Assembly: GCA_907163375.1 (NCBI GenBank) | Contig: CAJQUW010007293.1 | Location: forward strand, 282,001 to 346,000 | Length of the DNA: 64,000 bases | Origin: Prostheceraeus crozeri | Lineage: Eukaryota > Platyhelminthes > Polycladida > Euryleptidae | Direction: 5' to 3' | Part shown: positions 11,608 through 23,005 of the stretch, one piece after another | How the letters are laid out: the number at the start of each line of letters is the position of its first letter | Numbering within the stretch: position 1 is the stretch's first letter | Translations under genes and position numbers: made by a program | The notes under the pieces: generated by a model | Databases searched by the model: none | The model's input: the letters and a program-made list of their open reading frames with translations, nothing else | What the model was told of the DNA's origin: nothing

Positions 11608-11913
11608 ATGTTGAATGCTTACAAGATAGAGCATGTACCAGTTTTAAAAGATTATCGTCATCCTACAAATCCTGTAAATTCGAAGAAAGAAGTTAGATTT
11701 TATTATCATCATAAATAAGTAGCGCTCGTTACAGATTATAAAACAAAACATGGTATTGAACCGTGTGTTAAAACAAAAGACTTTCCACTTTGTTTAAGAA
11801 GTTTCCGAGTATTTTTGGCGTATAATAATTTATAGTGGTTGGATAAGAAAGAACATTTAACAACACATGAATTAGAAACATTACATCAATTACATATTCA
11901 TGTGTATATGTAA
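11608..11913 (+). pseudogene. Small gene of about 101 codons with two stops
   Basis: A single frame from ATG 11608 to TAA 11911-11913 contains two in-frame stops (TAA about one third in, TAG about two thirds in) but otherwise reads as protein, with motifs such as EVRFYYHHK and FPLCLRSFRVFLAYNN. It lies 49 bp after the ATPase and 49 bp before the polymerase. No equivalent is seen in Polintons 2 and 3, so it belongs to the Polinton 1 polymerase cassette. Family not recognised. Confidence 0.5.
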
Positions 11914-11962
11914 AAACGGAACCGAGGTTCTATGTAAAAATTCATTTTTTCTTTTAAAAAAT

Positions 11963-14900
11963 ATGAATCGTGAAATGTCTCTCGGACAAACGTCTAGGAT
12001 TGATGAATTAATCAAGAAACAAACTGCTGAGTTTGATGCGCAAATTAAACATAGTAAACGTAGTAAACGTATTAAAAAACAGAAACGTACTAGGCGTAGT
12101 ATTAGACGTAATATTAAAAAACAGAAAAGTGGAACAAAAGAAATATTAGAAACTCCTATTACTGATATCTTTCTTGATGATAGAATTAAGGATGAACTTG
12201 GTGATGATTTATGTAATTTATTTAATCCAAATGAAATTAAATATGAAAATGTATCTTTTATTAATGTAGTAAATGATATGAGGAAACTTTTAGCAAATGG
12301 TAAAATTATTAATTTACTTGGAAAAGTTGTTAGAGATCAGGAAAATATAATTCAAAATTTTTACGTAACCTTCTATAATAAAAATTCATTTGAAATATGG
12401 TTTTCCAATCTGGATGAGAAATCCGATGCTAACGAATGGATTTTTGCAGGTAATATTAAATATGAAGATTTTGGAATGAAGTTAGTACAAAGATCGCATA
12501 GAGGGGCAGGGATTAATATGAAATATAGAATCAAAGAATATTTCGGTGAATATTGTTATATTCCTTCTGAAGATTTTTGTTTTATTAAATGTTTTAATGT
12601 TTTACGAGGTTTTAATGAAGAACAAGGAGAAATGATGAAAGAAATGTTTAATAATTTTTTACATAAAGAGAAAGCCACATCTAGAACAGGAGTAATGTCA
12701 AACTGCAAATTTTCTCAATTCAATAAATATTTTGAAGAATGTGTTCAATATTATAGTCCTGCCAATCGTCATTTAAATCCTAGAGGAATTGAAACGTTTC
12801 ATAATTATGTTTATTACAATTATTTTCACGAAGGTTCAACAATTGGTCACTATTGTTTAATTAATAAATCTCATAAATTAAAAGCTATTAGAGAAATTGA
12901 AAATAATTTCAAACCCATATATAAAACAGTTACTGATGAAAATCTAACAACGCGTCCATATAAAATCATAACAAAGAAAAAAATTGACTATAGTTCAACA
13001 TATATTTGGGATCTCGAAACTTTTCCTGATCCTAACTGTTTAACAGCTCATCCTATTCCTTATGCTGTAGGAGCTATTAATTTTAATAAATTTATATCTT
13101 GCTTACCGAAACAAAGATTGAAAGAATTAGAAACACGTTTGTTAAGTGATATGATTAAAATTAAACGATCAAAAGATGAAGATGAAATTAAAAAACTTAA
13201 AAAACAGATTAATGAGTATAATAATTTCACTGAATTAGAATTTAATAAACTTCAAAATTGTGTGAAAATATTTACGAGAACTGAGGATGATGAATGTCCG
13301 ATCGGGGGAAACCCAGAGGACGTATGTCCGATCCATCAATTTTTCAAAACTCTTGGAAAATTTAATTATTCGAAAGTAACTTTAATAGCTCACAATTCAT
13401 CAGGTTTTGATTCCTATTTTCCGATAAAAGCTAATTTTAAATTATCTAAACCGCCTCTTAAAACTTCAAGAGGAATATTAACTGCTTCATTACAAAATCC
13501 TTATACAACTGAATGTGTTAGTAGATACATTCAAAAATCTTTTAGATTTAAAAACAATATGAAAAAAGATTCACCTTCAGGTAAATAAGCACTTCAAACT
13601 ATTATAATGAAATGTAGTTATCAACATGTAAAAACAAGTCTTTCTAAATGGTGTGAGAATTTTAAAATTCCTACGAATGTGTGTAAATTAAATTATGAAA
13701 TTGGAGACATAACACATGAAAATTATAAAGAAAAAGAAAATGAATGGAGACCATATTTAGTTAACGATATTCTTTCTTTAGCTTTTTGTATCTACAAATA
13801 TAATAATGTTATGCGAGATTTAGTTGGTGAAGATATAACTACTAATTTGACATCCTCTGCTTTAACATTTAACGGTTGGATGAAAAGCGTACAAAATGAC
13901 AATATAAATATTCATTCTCATATAGATTTATGGGCTAGACATTATATTAGAAAATCTGTTAAAGGTGGAAGAGTTTCAGCAAATATAAGAAAATACATAT
14001 CGCCATTTTGTAGCATCTTGTTACCAATATTAAAACAGAATTTACCTGGTCGCTACGCTGGGGGGACTTTGTCCCTTGGAAGTAATTTAATAGATTTAAT
14101 GAAACAGTATCGAGATTTAGGAGATAAAACTGAAATTTGTAAGAAAATTTCAAATCAACTACTTGAACAAAAACATGAATTTCTAATGGCTTTTGATGCC
14201 ACATCTTTATATCCATCAGCTATGTATGATGAAAATTCAGAATACCCTAAAGCTGAATCCGCTAGAAAATTTCGTCAAGAAGAAGAACGGGAAATAGTAT
14301 ATAAATTTAATACTCAAACATTTAGACCTAAAACTGGAATATTTACAGTTGTGTTTCAATATCCGAATGATATGTTTTTTCAACCAGTTCCTATTAAAGA
14401 TAAAGTTAAAAATCAAAATAATAATTCTCATGTAAAAGTAATCAGGTTTAGAAATGGTATATGTTATGATGTATTAACTTCTATAGACATACAATAAATT
14501 GTTAGATGTGGGGGAAAAATCTTACATATTACTGATGGTATAATTTATGAAAAAAATTATCAAGTTTCACCATTTTGAAATTATATTGAAAAACTTTTTA
14601 ATTTGAGAAAAAGATAAAAAACAGAAGGAAATACTGTAGGCGATGAGTTAATTAAATTATTGATGAATTCGCTATATGGCAAAACTGTGCAAAAAGATAT
14701 AACCACTAAATATCATTTATGGAATGAGAATACATTGAGAAAAAATTTCACTCAAGAAGTAAAAGATTATGAAAAATTAAATGATGAACAATATTTAGCG
14801 AAAGTAGAAATGGAAGATGATGAATTTCTTAAAACTAATATTGTAAAAGATGGGAAGACGTCATTCATGCCATCACACTTAGGTTCTTTCATTCTTTCTC

Positions 14901-16516
14901 ACTCTAGAAGAATCATGAATAACTTTATTTTAGAAATTAATGGTTTCAACGAAAAATACATTCATTATACAGATTAAGTAACAGCTGACACGCCTGTAAT
15001 ATTGAGAAAGAATAATTCATTATTTATTTCTAGAATAGATAGTATTGTAAACAACTATAAAATTAATCCGTTTGAAATTAATGGTGATATGAAAGAAATT
15101 TCATTTGTTGATAATTTAGAAATTTATACTCATAATGGATGGAGTAAAGTAAAACAAATATTAGACATCTTACAAATAAAAGTATTTATCGAATAAGAAC
15201 AAAAATGGGAATAGTAGACTTTACTGAAGATCATTCATTGTTAGATGAAAGGGGTAATGAAATAAAGCCACAAGAATTAAATATAGGAACAAATTTACTA
15301 CATAATAAATTATTTTTACACGACAATACAATTACACTGAAACAAATTGTAAGTGATATTTATCTTAATCATCCACCTAATTTAATATGTAAGCGAGCAT
15401 TTGTAGAAGGGTTCTTTTTAGGAGATGGTTCTGCTGGAATCTATAACTATGAATCAGGAGTCAGATATTGTTGTACTTTAAATAACCAAGATCTTAACCT
15501 CTTAATTAAATTAAAAACATATATTAATGAAGTTTATAACAATGATTGTAAAATATATGATACAATGAGATCATCTAGAGTATACAAACTTAATTTTCAA
15601 AATCCAAGACAATATGCTATATACTTTAGCAAAAATTATTATAATCGGTTTAGAGAAAAACGTGTTCCTTGGTATGTTCTGAAGGCTGAATATAATATTA
15701 GATATTGGTTCTTTGTTGGATTTTATGCAGCAGATGGGGACAAGAAATCTTTTTTTACAAGGAAATATGCAACTATTCGTTTCACACAGAAAATAAAGAA
15801 ACCTTTAGTGGTTTATACAATTTGGCATCATCTCTAGGTATTAATTTGGTAGTAAGCGAAAGACAAGATAAACCATTGTGTTTTACTGCGTGTCAAGTTA
15901 AAAATGATATTACCAAAGATGTCACCACTGTAAGATATTTAAATAATAAACCACAATATGTTTATGATATTGAAACAGAAGATGCCGCATTTAATTGTGG
16001 TTTTCCATTAATTGTAAAAAACACTGATTCAATATACATTTCTAATGAGCTCTTCAATAAATTAGATGCTGCTGGATATGTTGGTGGGGAATTGTGTCAA
16101 GGAAAAAATGATTATGGAAATGGTGGAATTATTTTTGCAATGTTTATTGCTCCTAAAATAAAATATTGTATTACTGTAGATGAACAAGGGAGACTTAGTG
16201 AAAAGAAAACATTCAAAGGATATTCACAAGATAAAGTAAAAGTAGAAGATTATATACAATTATGCTATGGTGAAACATTAACAACAACTGTTAATAAACC
16301 ATGGAAAAGATCTTTAGAAACTGGAATTAGTATTCCTGATAAAAATAATAATACTGAAGAAAAAAAATTTCTGGTCAAATAAATATTCTTAAACGTCAAG
16401 CACCTGATGAAAATGAAATTATGTTACCTTATAACGGAGAAGATATTCAAGCTGGAATATTTCAAACAATCGTCTGTGAGAGTAATTTAAGTGATGATGA
16501 TGACACGTGGGAATAA
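11963..16516 (+). pseudogene. Protein-primed DNA polymerase B, intein-containing, decayed
   Basis: It would replicate the element from protein-primed termini. Start ATG 11963. A very basic stretch lies at about residues 30-60. The exonuclease motifs are YIWDLETFPD (Exo I), AHNSSGFDSYF (Exo II) and YLVNDILSLAF (Exo III). The polymerase motifs are DATSLYPSAM (A), NSLYGK (B) and YTD/TDS (C), the last split by an intein at 14975-16022. In-frame stops occur at 13586 and 14495 and again near 14576 and 14615, and there is a frameshift near 16370. It converges on the 461-aa gene. This polymerase differs from that in Polintons 2 and 3 and lacks their DHDH...RGAAH metal motif. Confidence 0.85.
14975..16022 (+). 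other. Decayed LAGLIDADG intein in polymerase motif C
   Basis: The host protein motif Tyr-Thr-Asp/Thr-Asp-Ser is interrupted between Asp and Thr. The insert opens with a stop codon in place of the nucleophile, followed by VTADTPV (intein block A). It then has GIVDFTEDHSLL (block B-like), two LAGLIDADG-type helices (FVEGFFLGDG and VGFYAADGD), and ends with YVYDIETEDAAFNCGFPLIVKN (blocks F/G, terminal Asn) before Thr. The length of 1,048 nt is not a multiple of three; at least two frame changes are present. It is a homing-endonuclease intein that can no longer splice. Confidence 0.88.
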
Positions 16517-16523
16517 TAATTTT

Positions 16524-16592
16524 TTTATTACATCTAAAAAATTTATTACATCTAAAAACTTATTACATCTAAAAATTTTATTACATATGAAA
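16524..16592. repeat. Short tandem repeat between convergent genes
   Basis: Four imperfect copies of TTATTACATCTAAAAA between the polymerase 3' end and the 461-aa gene 3' end. A terminator or spacer role is possible. Confidence 0.6.
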
Positions 16593-16656
16593 ATATATTT
16601 ATCGAATATTTTGGTATTTTCTATTAAGTTTCATCATATAACGTTTTATCAAAAGA

Positions 16657-18042
16657 TCATTTAAATTTATTTTCACTAACTATTGATTTTTCATCATCAT
16701 CATCAATTGATTCTTCATCATCATCATAAATTGATTCTTCAACATCATAAATTACACTTTTTGGGATTGGATGCCATTCCCTGATGGGAATATCTAATTC
16801 TAAATTATATTTATTATTTGATAATAATATAATAGAGAAAAATATTGGTCTTTGATCTCTTTTGGAAAATTTAATAACACCACCATAATCTGAATCATTT
16901 TTAGTTTTTATTAAAGATGATAAACTTTTAAATTGATTAGATGTAAATCCTAATTTAAATTTTGTAGACCCGACACATAGTTGTCTAACAGTATCTTCAA
17001 CTATTCCATCATTATTATTTTCAATTGTAAGAAAATGAAATTTAGATAAATTTGGATTATATGTAGTATTAACATCATATACATCAGTATGAGATATAAA
17101 TGTTTCTTCACTTAAATTTTTATAATTACTAATATTTTTGTAATCTTTTTTACCATTTACACCTTTTTCAGATGTTTCAGAATCATCATTTATATTATCA
17201 TCATCGATATTATTATCATTATGATTATAAGAATTTTTAAGATCGGGCAAAGCCCTAGAACCTTCGGTTCGTTTATTATTATTGGATTCTTTAAGATCGG
17301 GCAAAGCCCTAGAACCTTCGGTTCGTTTATTATGATTATGATTATGGTCATTGTTAATAGTATAAGGTGTCGTCCACATATAAATTTTCTCATGTTGAGC
17401 TAAACCAATTATATAAGATTTTAAGAAATTAATGTTTAAGTTTGAATATAATCCTATATATGTATCATCATCATATCTTTGCGGCATTTCTAATGTTTCT
17501 TGTTTATAAATTGTGTCTCTATAATAAACTTGACATAATAATTCTTCGTTATGCTTTTTACTCTCGATATGAATATTATATTGGTTTTGTTCATCAACAA
17601 ATAATCTAATTTTTTCTTTGGAAAAAGATTTTAATTTTTTAACTAATTCTCTAATATTGATATAATTGATAATTTTAGTTTCTATCCAATCAGTATTACT
17701 AATTGGTAAAACTGCTCTAATAAAACCATAAACATTATTATGACCAATTATAACCATATTTTCTTTATTTAATTCCACATACGCAACATCATTATACTTA
17801 CTTACAATATCCATAAATTTAATAAACGGATCTCCTGGGAAAATACAATAATTGGTTTCTATAGAAGGTAAACCTTTAGTCTGTTCTCTAAATATTTCGG
17901 CTTGTAATTCAAATAAAAGATTTACATCTATACATGGATTATTATTATCAAAACATTTATTTTCAAATCCCGTTGATCTCGTCGAATAAGAAGAACAGGA
18001 TGATGCGGGCGAATATAATTTTTTTAAATTTGTTTTATCCAT
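16657..18042 (-). CDS. 461-aa Polinton protein, unknown (clamp-like?)
   Basis: Not recognised with certainty. Two folded-looking regions (about residues 65-225 and 330-430) are separated by an Asn/Asp/His-rich low-complexity linker holding two copies of KRTEGSRALPDLK, each encoded by a GC-rich palindrome. The tail is Asp/Glu-rich (DDDEES repeats). The second region has FKLGFTSNQFKSLSSLI, then strands around GGVIKFSKRDQRPIFFSIIL, reminiscent of a processivity clamp half. That is a weak inference. The frame is intact here; the copy at 34601-35917 has one stop. It converges on the polymerase and diverges from the fibre gene. Confidence 0.65.
   Translation of the reverse strand: MDKTNLKKLYSPASSCSSYSTRSTGFENKCFDNNNPCIDVNLLFELQAEIFREQTKGLPSIETNYCIFPGDPFIKFMDIVSKYNDVAYVELNKENMVIIGHNNVYGFIRAVLPISNTDWIETKIINYINIRELVKKLKSFSKEKIRLFVDEQNQYNIHIESKKHNEELLCQVYYRDTIYKQETLEMPQRYDDDTYIGLYSNLNINFLKSYIIGLAQHEKIYMWTTPYTINNDHNHNHNKRTEGSRALPDLKESNNNKRTEGSRALPDLKNSYNHNDNNIDDDNINDDSETSEKGVNGKKDYKNISNYKNLSEETFISHTDVYDVNTTYNPNLSKFHFLTIENNNDGIVEDTVRQLCVGSTKFKLGFTSNQFKSLSSLIKTKNDSDYGGVIKFSKRDQRPIFFSIILLSNNKYNLELDIPIREWHPIPKSVIYDVEESIYDDDEESIDDDDEKSIVSENKFK
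17241..17325. repeat. Two in-frame palindromic elements in the 461-aa gene
   Basis: 31-bp blocks at 17241-17271 and 17295-17325, each containing GGGCAAAGCCC and GAACCTTCGGTTC hairpins. They are in frame and give KRTEGSRALPDLK twice. Polinton 2 has one copy at the same place (about 35327-35360), so copy number varies. Confidence 0.85.
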
Positions 18043-18138
18043 TTTTTTATTTTTATTTTTATTTTTATAATTTTATTAGAAAAAATTTCATTTTTTTATT
18101 TTTATTAGAAAAAAAATTTATTTTTTTATTGTTAAAAA

Positions 18139-19026
18139 ATGATGTTACCAAATGTTGGTGGAGGTGCATATATCCCGAATAATCGTGAATTAGAAATAGA
18201 GATAGAAAATTATATCATGAAAACTGGAGACGTTTTATCTGGTCCATTGCATCTTCCTATTCTTCCGCAACAAAATACAGAGTTAACAAATAAATAATAT
18301 GTTGATACACAAATCAATGACTTAAAAGAAAAATATATAAACGATGTTTTGGTTCCACTGATGAATGAATTAAAGTTGCTAAAACTTAATGACAAATCAT
18401 TAAACGACAAATTATTAAAACTTGATAAAAAGGATAGAGAGCTAGAAGCAGATATAGCAAAACTTTTTAAAAAGATTTCTGAACAATCAAAAATTTTAAT
18501 ATTACTTTCTATAAATTTAAAATCTGCAGTCATTAAAAATAAACATCAGATAAAAATGTTAAAAGAACAATTAGAAGATGAAATAGAAAATCTACCTGAA
18601 AGAATTAAAAAAAATTTAAAGCAGTTACAAACTACATTCCAAAACAGTGTTGATGAATTGAGTTCTAAAATTACTCAAGAAATGAAAAAGATGAATAGAA
18701 TAATAAATGAAGTAAACTCGCTTAATCAAAAAGTTGATAAAATGAAAACTCTTAAAATCAATTTAGAAAATGAATTAAAGAAAAATTTACAAGAAAACTC
18801 TAAAGAAAATAAAGAAGAGTTAGATTCTGTTAAAAGACAATTAGATGTTCTTAAAATTAAGTTAAATGCTCTTAAAGCGGCTTTGAAGATGAATCAGGAG
18901 AAAATGCAAGTTAATAGAAAAGAAATTAAAGTACATCACACGCTACTTGACGCGATAGATAAAGTGCAACGGAAAATTAATAAAGTTATCACGAAGTTGT
19001 TGGACATTCACACACGTAAATCTTGA
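18139..19026 (+). pseudogene. Coiled-coil fibre-like protein, one internal stop
   Basis: Homologue of the intact 295-aa protein at 33668-34555. The N-terminal head (18139-18348) has a short motif seen in phage and virus tail fibres: a GDVLSGPLHL stretch followed by NKQYVD. Here a TAA at 18295 replaces the glutamine codon of that motif. The rest (18349-19026, same frame) is a long heptad-rich coiled coil. It diverges from the 461-aa gene and leads the structural gene block. Likely role: trimeric virion spike or fibre (inference). Confidence 0.75.
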
Positions 19027-19100
19027 TCGGACCAAAGGTCCTCAGGTTTCTAACCTATAGAAGACTTTAGCCGATCGGACCAAAGGTCCTCAGGTTCAAA
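19027..19100. repeat. GC-rich palindromic block upstream of small capsid gene
   Basis: Two copies of CGGACCAAAGGTCCTCAGGTT plus a GGCTTTAGCC-like arm. It sits where Polinton 2 carries the start of the next gene, so that gene has lost its first codons here. Confidence 0.8.
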
Positions 19101-19125
19101 TCAAAGAATTGCTCATGAACCACGT

Positions 19126-19558
19126 ATGAATCCTGTTTTTCATTATGATAATAGAGAAACAGTTCACACGGAAGGAGCTGGCATCTTTTCTGGTATTGGA
19201 AGTATCGCTAACTTAATTAAAAATAATAAAGATTTGATTACATCTGCTGCAAAAGGAGCAGCTGCTATAGGTAGTACAGCTAGTGCCATATCAAATGCTG
19301 TTAAGTCTCAAAACGAATTAAAACAACTAGAAGCTATTCGTAAACTTAGGAATGATTCTGAAGAGCTAAAAAATGTAAAAAAACTTTCAGAGGAAACAAA
19401 AAACAAAATTGCTAACATAGCTGTGGGGGGAAACCTTGAGGAGCGGAGCTCCGTCTGATAGTAAACATAAGAAGAAATCAGGCGTAGCCATAGAACGTTC
19501 AATTGAAGAAATACGAGGTAATGGTGTTAACAGCGGAGCTGGTCTAGCAAAATTCTAA
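19126..19558 (+). pseudogene. pVI-like small capsid protein, truncated and frameshifted
   Basis: Homologue of the intact 181-aa proteins at 33018-33563 and 55637-56182. The first 20-25 codons are missing, replaced by a palindromic block. The amphipathic Gly/Ala-rich helix (GIFSGIGSIANLIKNNKDLI) and a charged helix remain. A shift near 19430, at a GGAGCGGAGCTCCG palindrome, ends the frame at 19456-19458, yet the usual C-terminus SGAGLAKF is still readable to 19558. The resemblance to adenovirus membrane-lytic minor capsid protein is by composition and position only. Confidence 0.65.
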
Positions 19559-19681
19559 AATATATTTTTCAGTAAAATTATTTAGTTAAATTTTTTAGCA
19601 AAATTTTTTTAGCAAAATTTTTTTAGTAAAATATTTTCTGTGTGTGAGAAAAAACAAAAAGTCAAATTATTTTTTATAAAA

Positions 19682-21015
19682 ATGTCTTCGCTAATTGAAA
19701 ATAAATTTGAATTAGATAAACCACCAGGTGTTAGTTATAATCAAAAAGGAATGACTATATAAGAATTGCTATGAATCCCGGATCTTCTAGTAGAGTAAAT
19801 ACTGGAGGAGATTTAATTTTTGAAGTTGATAATCAACAAAGTTATTTATATTTACCTGATTCATTTTTACACTGTGAATATTCTTTATATAGTGATGCCA
19901 ATTTTACAACACCATTACCAGAAACCGATAATATTGCACTAGAGAATAATTTCTTTCCAAGATTATTTACACAAATGCGTTTAGATGTTGCAACTCAAAA
20001 TATAGAAACAATAAGTGATTCTCCAGGTGTAATTGATACAATGCTTAGATTTGTAACAATTGGTGAAAATAATAAAAAGTATGAAATCGAAGGTTGGTTT
20101 CCTGATACTAATGATGGTATAATTGTTGATGATTTAACTCACGCTGGAACAGATGCAGCAGGAATTGCGAAAGATGTAGAAAATATTGCAAAACATTTAA
20201 ATAAAACAAACAATACTGCATATAAAGAAAGACGTGAATTTAACAAGAAAAGTAAACAGACAGTTAATTGGTCATTGTCTCCATTATTCGGATATTTAGA
20301 TTATGACAAAATATCATATCAATTAAAATTTAAATTAATAATTCATCGTACAGCAAATAATGAATTAATCTTTTTTGGTAAGACTGGAAAAAAAGCATAT
20401 TTAAAAATTTATAGACTTGAATGGTGGATTAAGCATATTACTCCTAGTTTAGAGATTGAAACAGCTATTGCAAAAAGATTAAATACTAACAAACCAATTC
20501 CAGTAAATTTTCTAAAGCGTACTGCTAGTTCAGTAACTTTTTCCGAACAAAGATTTAACTGGCATTTTACTAGAACTGCGAATACTCCAAGATATTTATT
20601 ACTAACTTTTCAAAGAAATAATTCTCCAAGTTTTGATAAGAACAATAATCTTTTCCATATTAATACAATTCGAAGTTTACAAGTTTCATTAAATCAAACC
20701 CGATATCCAATTGATCCATTAAGATTCGATGATACCAATAATCAATTTATGGAAGGATATGATTCTTATCGAAATCTTTGTATAGAATTTGGAGTTGAAC
20801 CACAATTAACTCCTGGAGATTGGAGACATTTATATCCTGTTTTCTGTTTCGATTTAAGTGCACAATCTGAAGATATTATCAAGACTGGTTGTGATGTAAC
20901 AATTAATATTGAAAAAAAAGATTCCACAACTTCATTGATGGCCTATGGTTTATTGATAGAAGATGTAAAATATTCTATTGAAATTCTTAATGGAAAGATG
21001 GCTAGGATAGGCTAA
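19682..21015 (+). pseudogene. Putative major capsid protein, frameshifted near start
   Basis: Homologue of three intact 444-aa copies (31562-32896, 51612-52946, 54186-55520). ATG 19682 follows TTTTTTATAAAA. A one-base change in an A-run near 19749 shifts the frame, and the long frame resumes around 19771. The protein is beta-rich and the most conserved in the elements. Size, abundance of strands and position between two minor-capsid-like genes suggest the double jelly-roll capsid protein. It resembles the invertebrate family often labelled F54H12.2-like (recognition from memory). Confidence 0.7.
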
Positions 21016-21150
21016 AGCCAGAGGAGCTTCGCTCCGCTAATTTAATTAAAATTTTTGATAACTAGAATAGATTAAAAATTTTTGGTAACTTAAAATTTTT
21101 TTATAACTAGAATAGATTAAAATTTTTCCTAACTTAAAATTTTTATTAAA
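21005..21150. repeat. Palindrome plus AT-rich direct repeats
   Basis: GGCTAAAGCC and GGAGCTTCGCTCC hairpins at the capsid gene 3' end. About two 60-bp copies of a unit containing ATAACTAGAATAGATTAAA follow, just ahead of the next gene. Conserved in Polintons 2 and 3 (near 31500 and 51430-51600). Confidence 0.65.
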
Positions 21151-21151
21151 A

Positions 21152-21599
21152 ATGTCGCAAGCGAAAAGTAATAATAATAATAAAACTGTTGAATTAAAAT
21201 TGCGTAATATTGTTGACAAAAATACACCTAAAACTTTTACGATTAACAAAAAAATTACAAGAAGAAAAGAATGGCGGGATTCTCCCATTAATTCCTCTAA
21301 TAATAGGAGGTATAGCAGCAGCAGGAAGTGTTGCAGGTGGGACAGCTGGTATTGTCCAAGCAGTAAATAAAAATAAATCAGAGAAGGCAGCATTAGAAGA
21401 ACAAAAACGTCATAATAGAGAGTTAGAGAAAGTTGCTAGGGGTGACGGAATAGTAGATAATTTTATTAGTAAATTAAAATTTGTTGATGAAGGAAAACGA
21501 GTTCTTAAAAATATTCTCCACAATGTTGATGATTTAATTGAAATTAAAGAAACTAAAGATGGTTCTGGAATATATCTAAGTCCTAGTATGATTCGGTAA
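21152..21599 (+). pseudogene. Small Gly-rich core-like protein, internal deletion
   Basis: Homologue of the 159-aa and 180-aa proteins at 30997-31476 and 50871-51413. A deletion of about 40 nt after the ITINKK-encoding stretch puts the start (21152) and body (21210-21599) in different frames. The body keeps ILPLIPLIIGGIAAAGSVAGG, a hydrophobic Gly-rich segment, and the C-terminal GSGIYLSPSMIR. Composition and place recall adenovirus minor core/capsid peptides cleaved at Gly-Gly; this is inference. Confidence 0.7.
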
Positions 21600-21651
21600 T
21601 AACCTCAGGACCTTTGGTCCATAAGGTAAAACTTTTATTTTATCTTTTAAA

Positions 21652-22978
21652 ATGAATTCTATAAATTCCGAAAATTTAATTAAATTAAAAATTGCTAATT
21701 TAGATTTATTGAATTATCTCTTAAAAGTACATAAAACCTCAAATTGTAAAATTTATGAAAGTAACGACATGCAAAAAACATTAGAAAACTTTCCTGGGTT
21801 TATTTGGAGTAAATATTCGAAAGAAAAACATCTTCCTGGTCATTCATATACCGGTCCAGGAACTCGATTAGATATAAGACTAGATGAGAATAATAATCCG
21901 AAACCAGGTGAAGAACCAATAAATAGAGTAGATGCCGCCGCTTATAGACATGATTTAGCTTATCGAAATCATGATCTAAGTTCTCGACATGCAGCTGATA
22001 AGAAGATGATTCAAGAATTAGATAGTATTCAAAATCCTACATTTAGAGAAAAAATTGAAAGAATGTTTGTTAAGAAAGCTTTACAAGCAAAAATGCTTTT
22101 TGGCCAGGGGATAGATGAACCGACTGCAAAGCTGTCTGAGAGCAACGCTCGAACCTACGCGTCTGAAATGTCGAATGACCTAGGACGCTATGCGTCCGAA
22201 ATTCATAAAGAATATAGAAAGCCTAAATATTTATTGAAAGTAAAAATATTTAATAAAGATGATATTTGGAGTGCTGATCTTGTTCATATGCCGAATGAAA
22301 GGGACTACAAATACGCATTGACCGTTATAGATTTATATACACGATACGCTTGGGTAAAGCCTTTAAAAAAACAAAAGTGGTCTATCAGTTAAATATGCGT
22401 TTGAAGAAATCTTTAAAGAAAGTAAGAGAAAGCCAAAAAAATTGTTTGTTGATAAAGGGTCGGAATTTTATAACCGAAACGTTCAGCCACTATTTGAAAC
22501 TGTTTATTCAACTGAAAATGCAAGGAAGGCCGTAGTGATAGAAAGATTCAATCGGACGTTAAAAAATAAATTATTCAAGAAATTTACTGAGCAAAGAAAT
22601 CAGAAATGGTTGAAGATATTACCAGGAATTGTAGAGCAGTACAATAATAAAGGCCATTCAGGTATTGAAGAAACCCCAACGAATGCTTCTGACGTCCCTG
22701 ATTTAATACGAAAAAAAATATTCGAAACTAATCATTCAAATGAGAGTAATCCGAATTTGCAGAAACTTAAGCCGAAATTTAAAATTGGAGATAGAGTTAG
22801 AATATTTAAGTATAAGAATAAATTTGAAAAAGGCTTCGTTGGCTATTGGACGAAAAAGATATTTGAAGTTTGTAAAATAAACCAAACTTATCCGATTACT
22901 TATGAAATTAAAGATTTAGATAATGAGGATATCAGAGGCCGATTTTATCAAAATGAATTACAACGAAGCGAGCTTTAA
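21652..22978 (+). pseudogene. Phospholipase A2-integrase fusion protein, frameshifted
   Basis: Homologue of the intact 439-aa protein at 49480-50799. The first frame (21652-22392) holds the phospholipase A2 signature (YTGPG calcium loop, then RHDLAYRNHD with the catalytic His-Asp) and the start of the retroviral-type integrase core (IWSADLVHM). A shift near 22370 moves the rest (22442-22978) to another frame with FVDKGSEFYN, VIERFNRTLK and an SH3/chromo-like C-terminus. Between the domains lies a palindrome-derived segment (KLSESNARTYASE). It would supply integration and, by analogy with parvoviruses, endosome escape. This copy is dead. Confidence 0.85.
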
Positions 22979-23005
22979 TTATCATTATCATTATTATTAT
23001 TGGAA

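Noticed and set aside
11963-16516. Alternative genetic code explaining the many stops
   Set aside because: Where intact copies allow comparison, stops replace different amino acids (Gln, Tyr, Cys and others) by both TAA and TGA, and frameshifts are also present.
19027-19100. GC-rich hairpins as ordinary transcription terminators
   Set aside because: The same hairpins occur in frame inside genes and upstream of start codons, so termination cannot be their general role.
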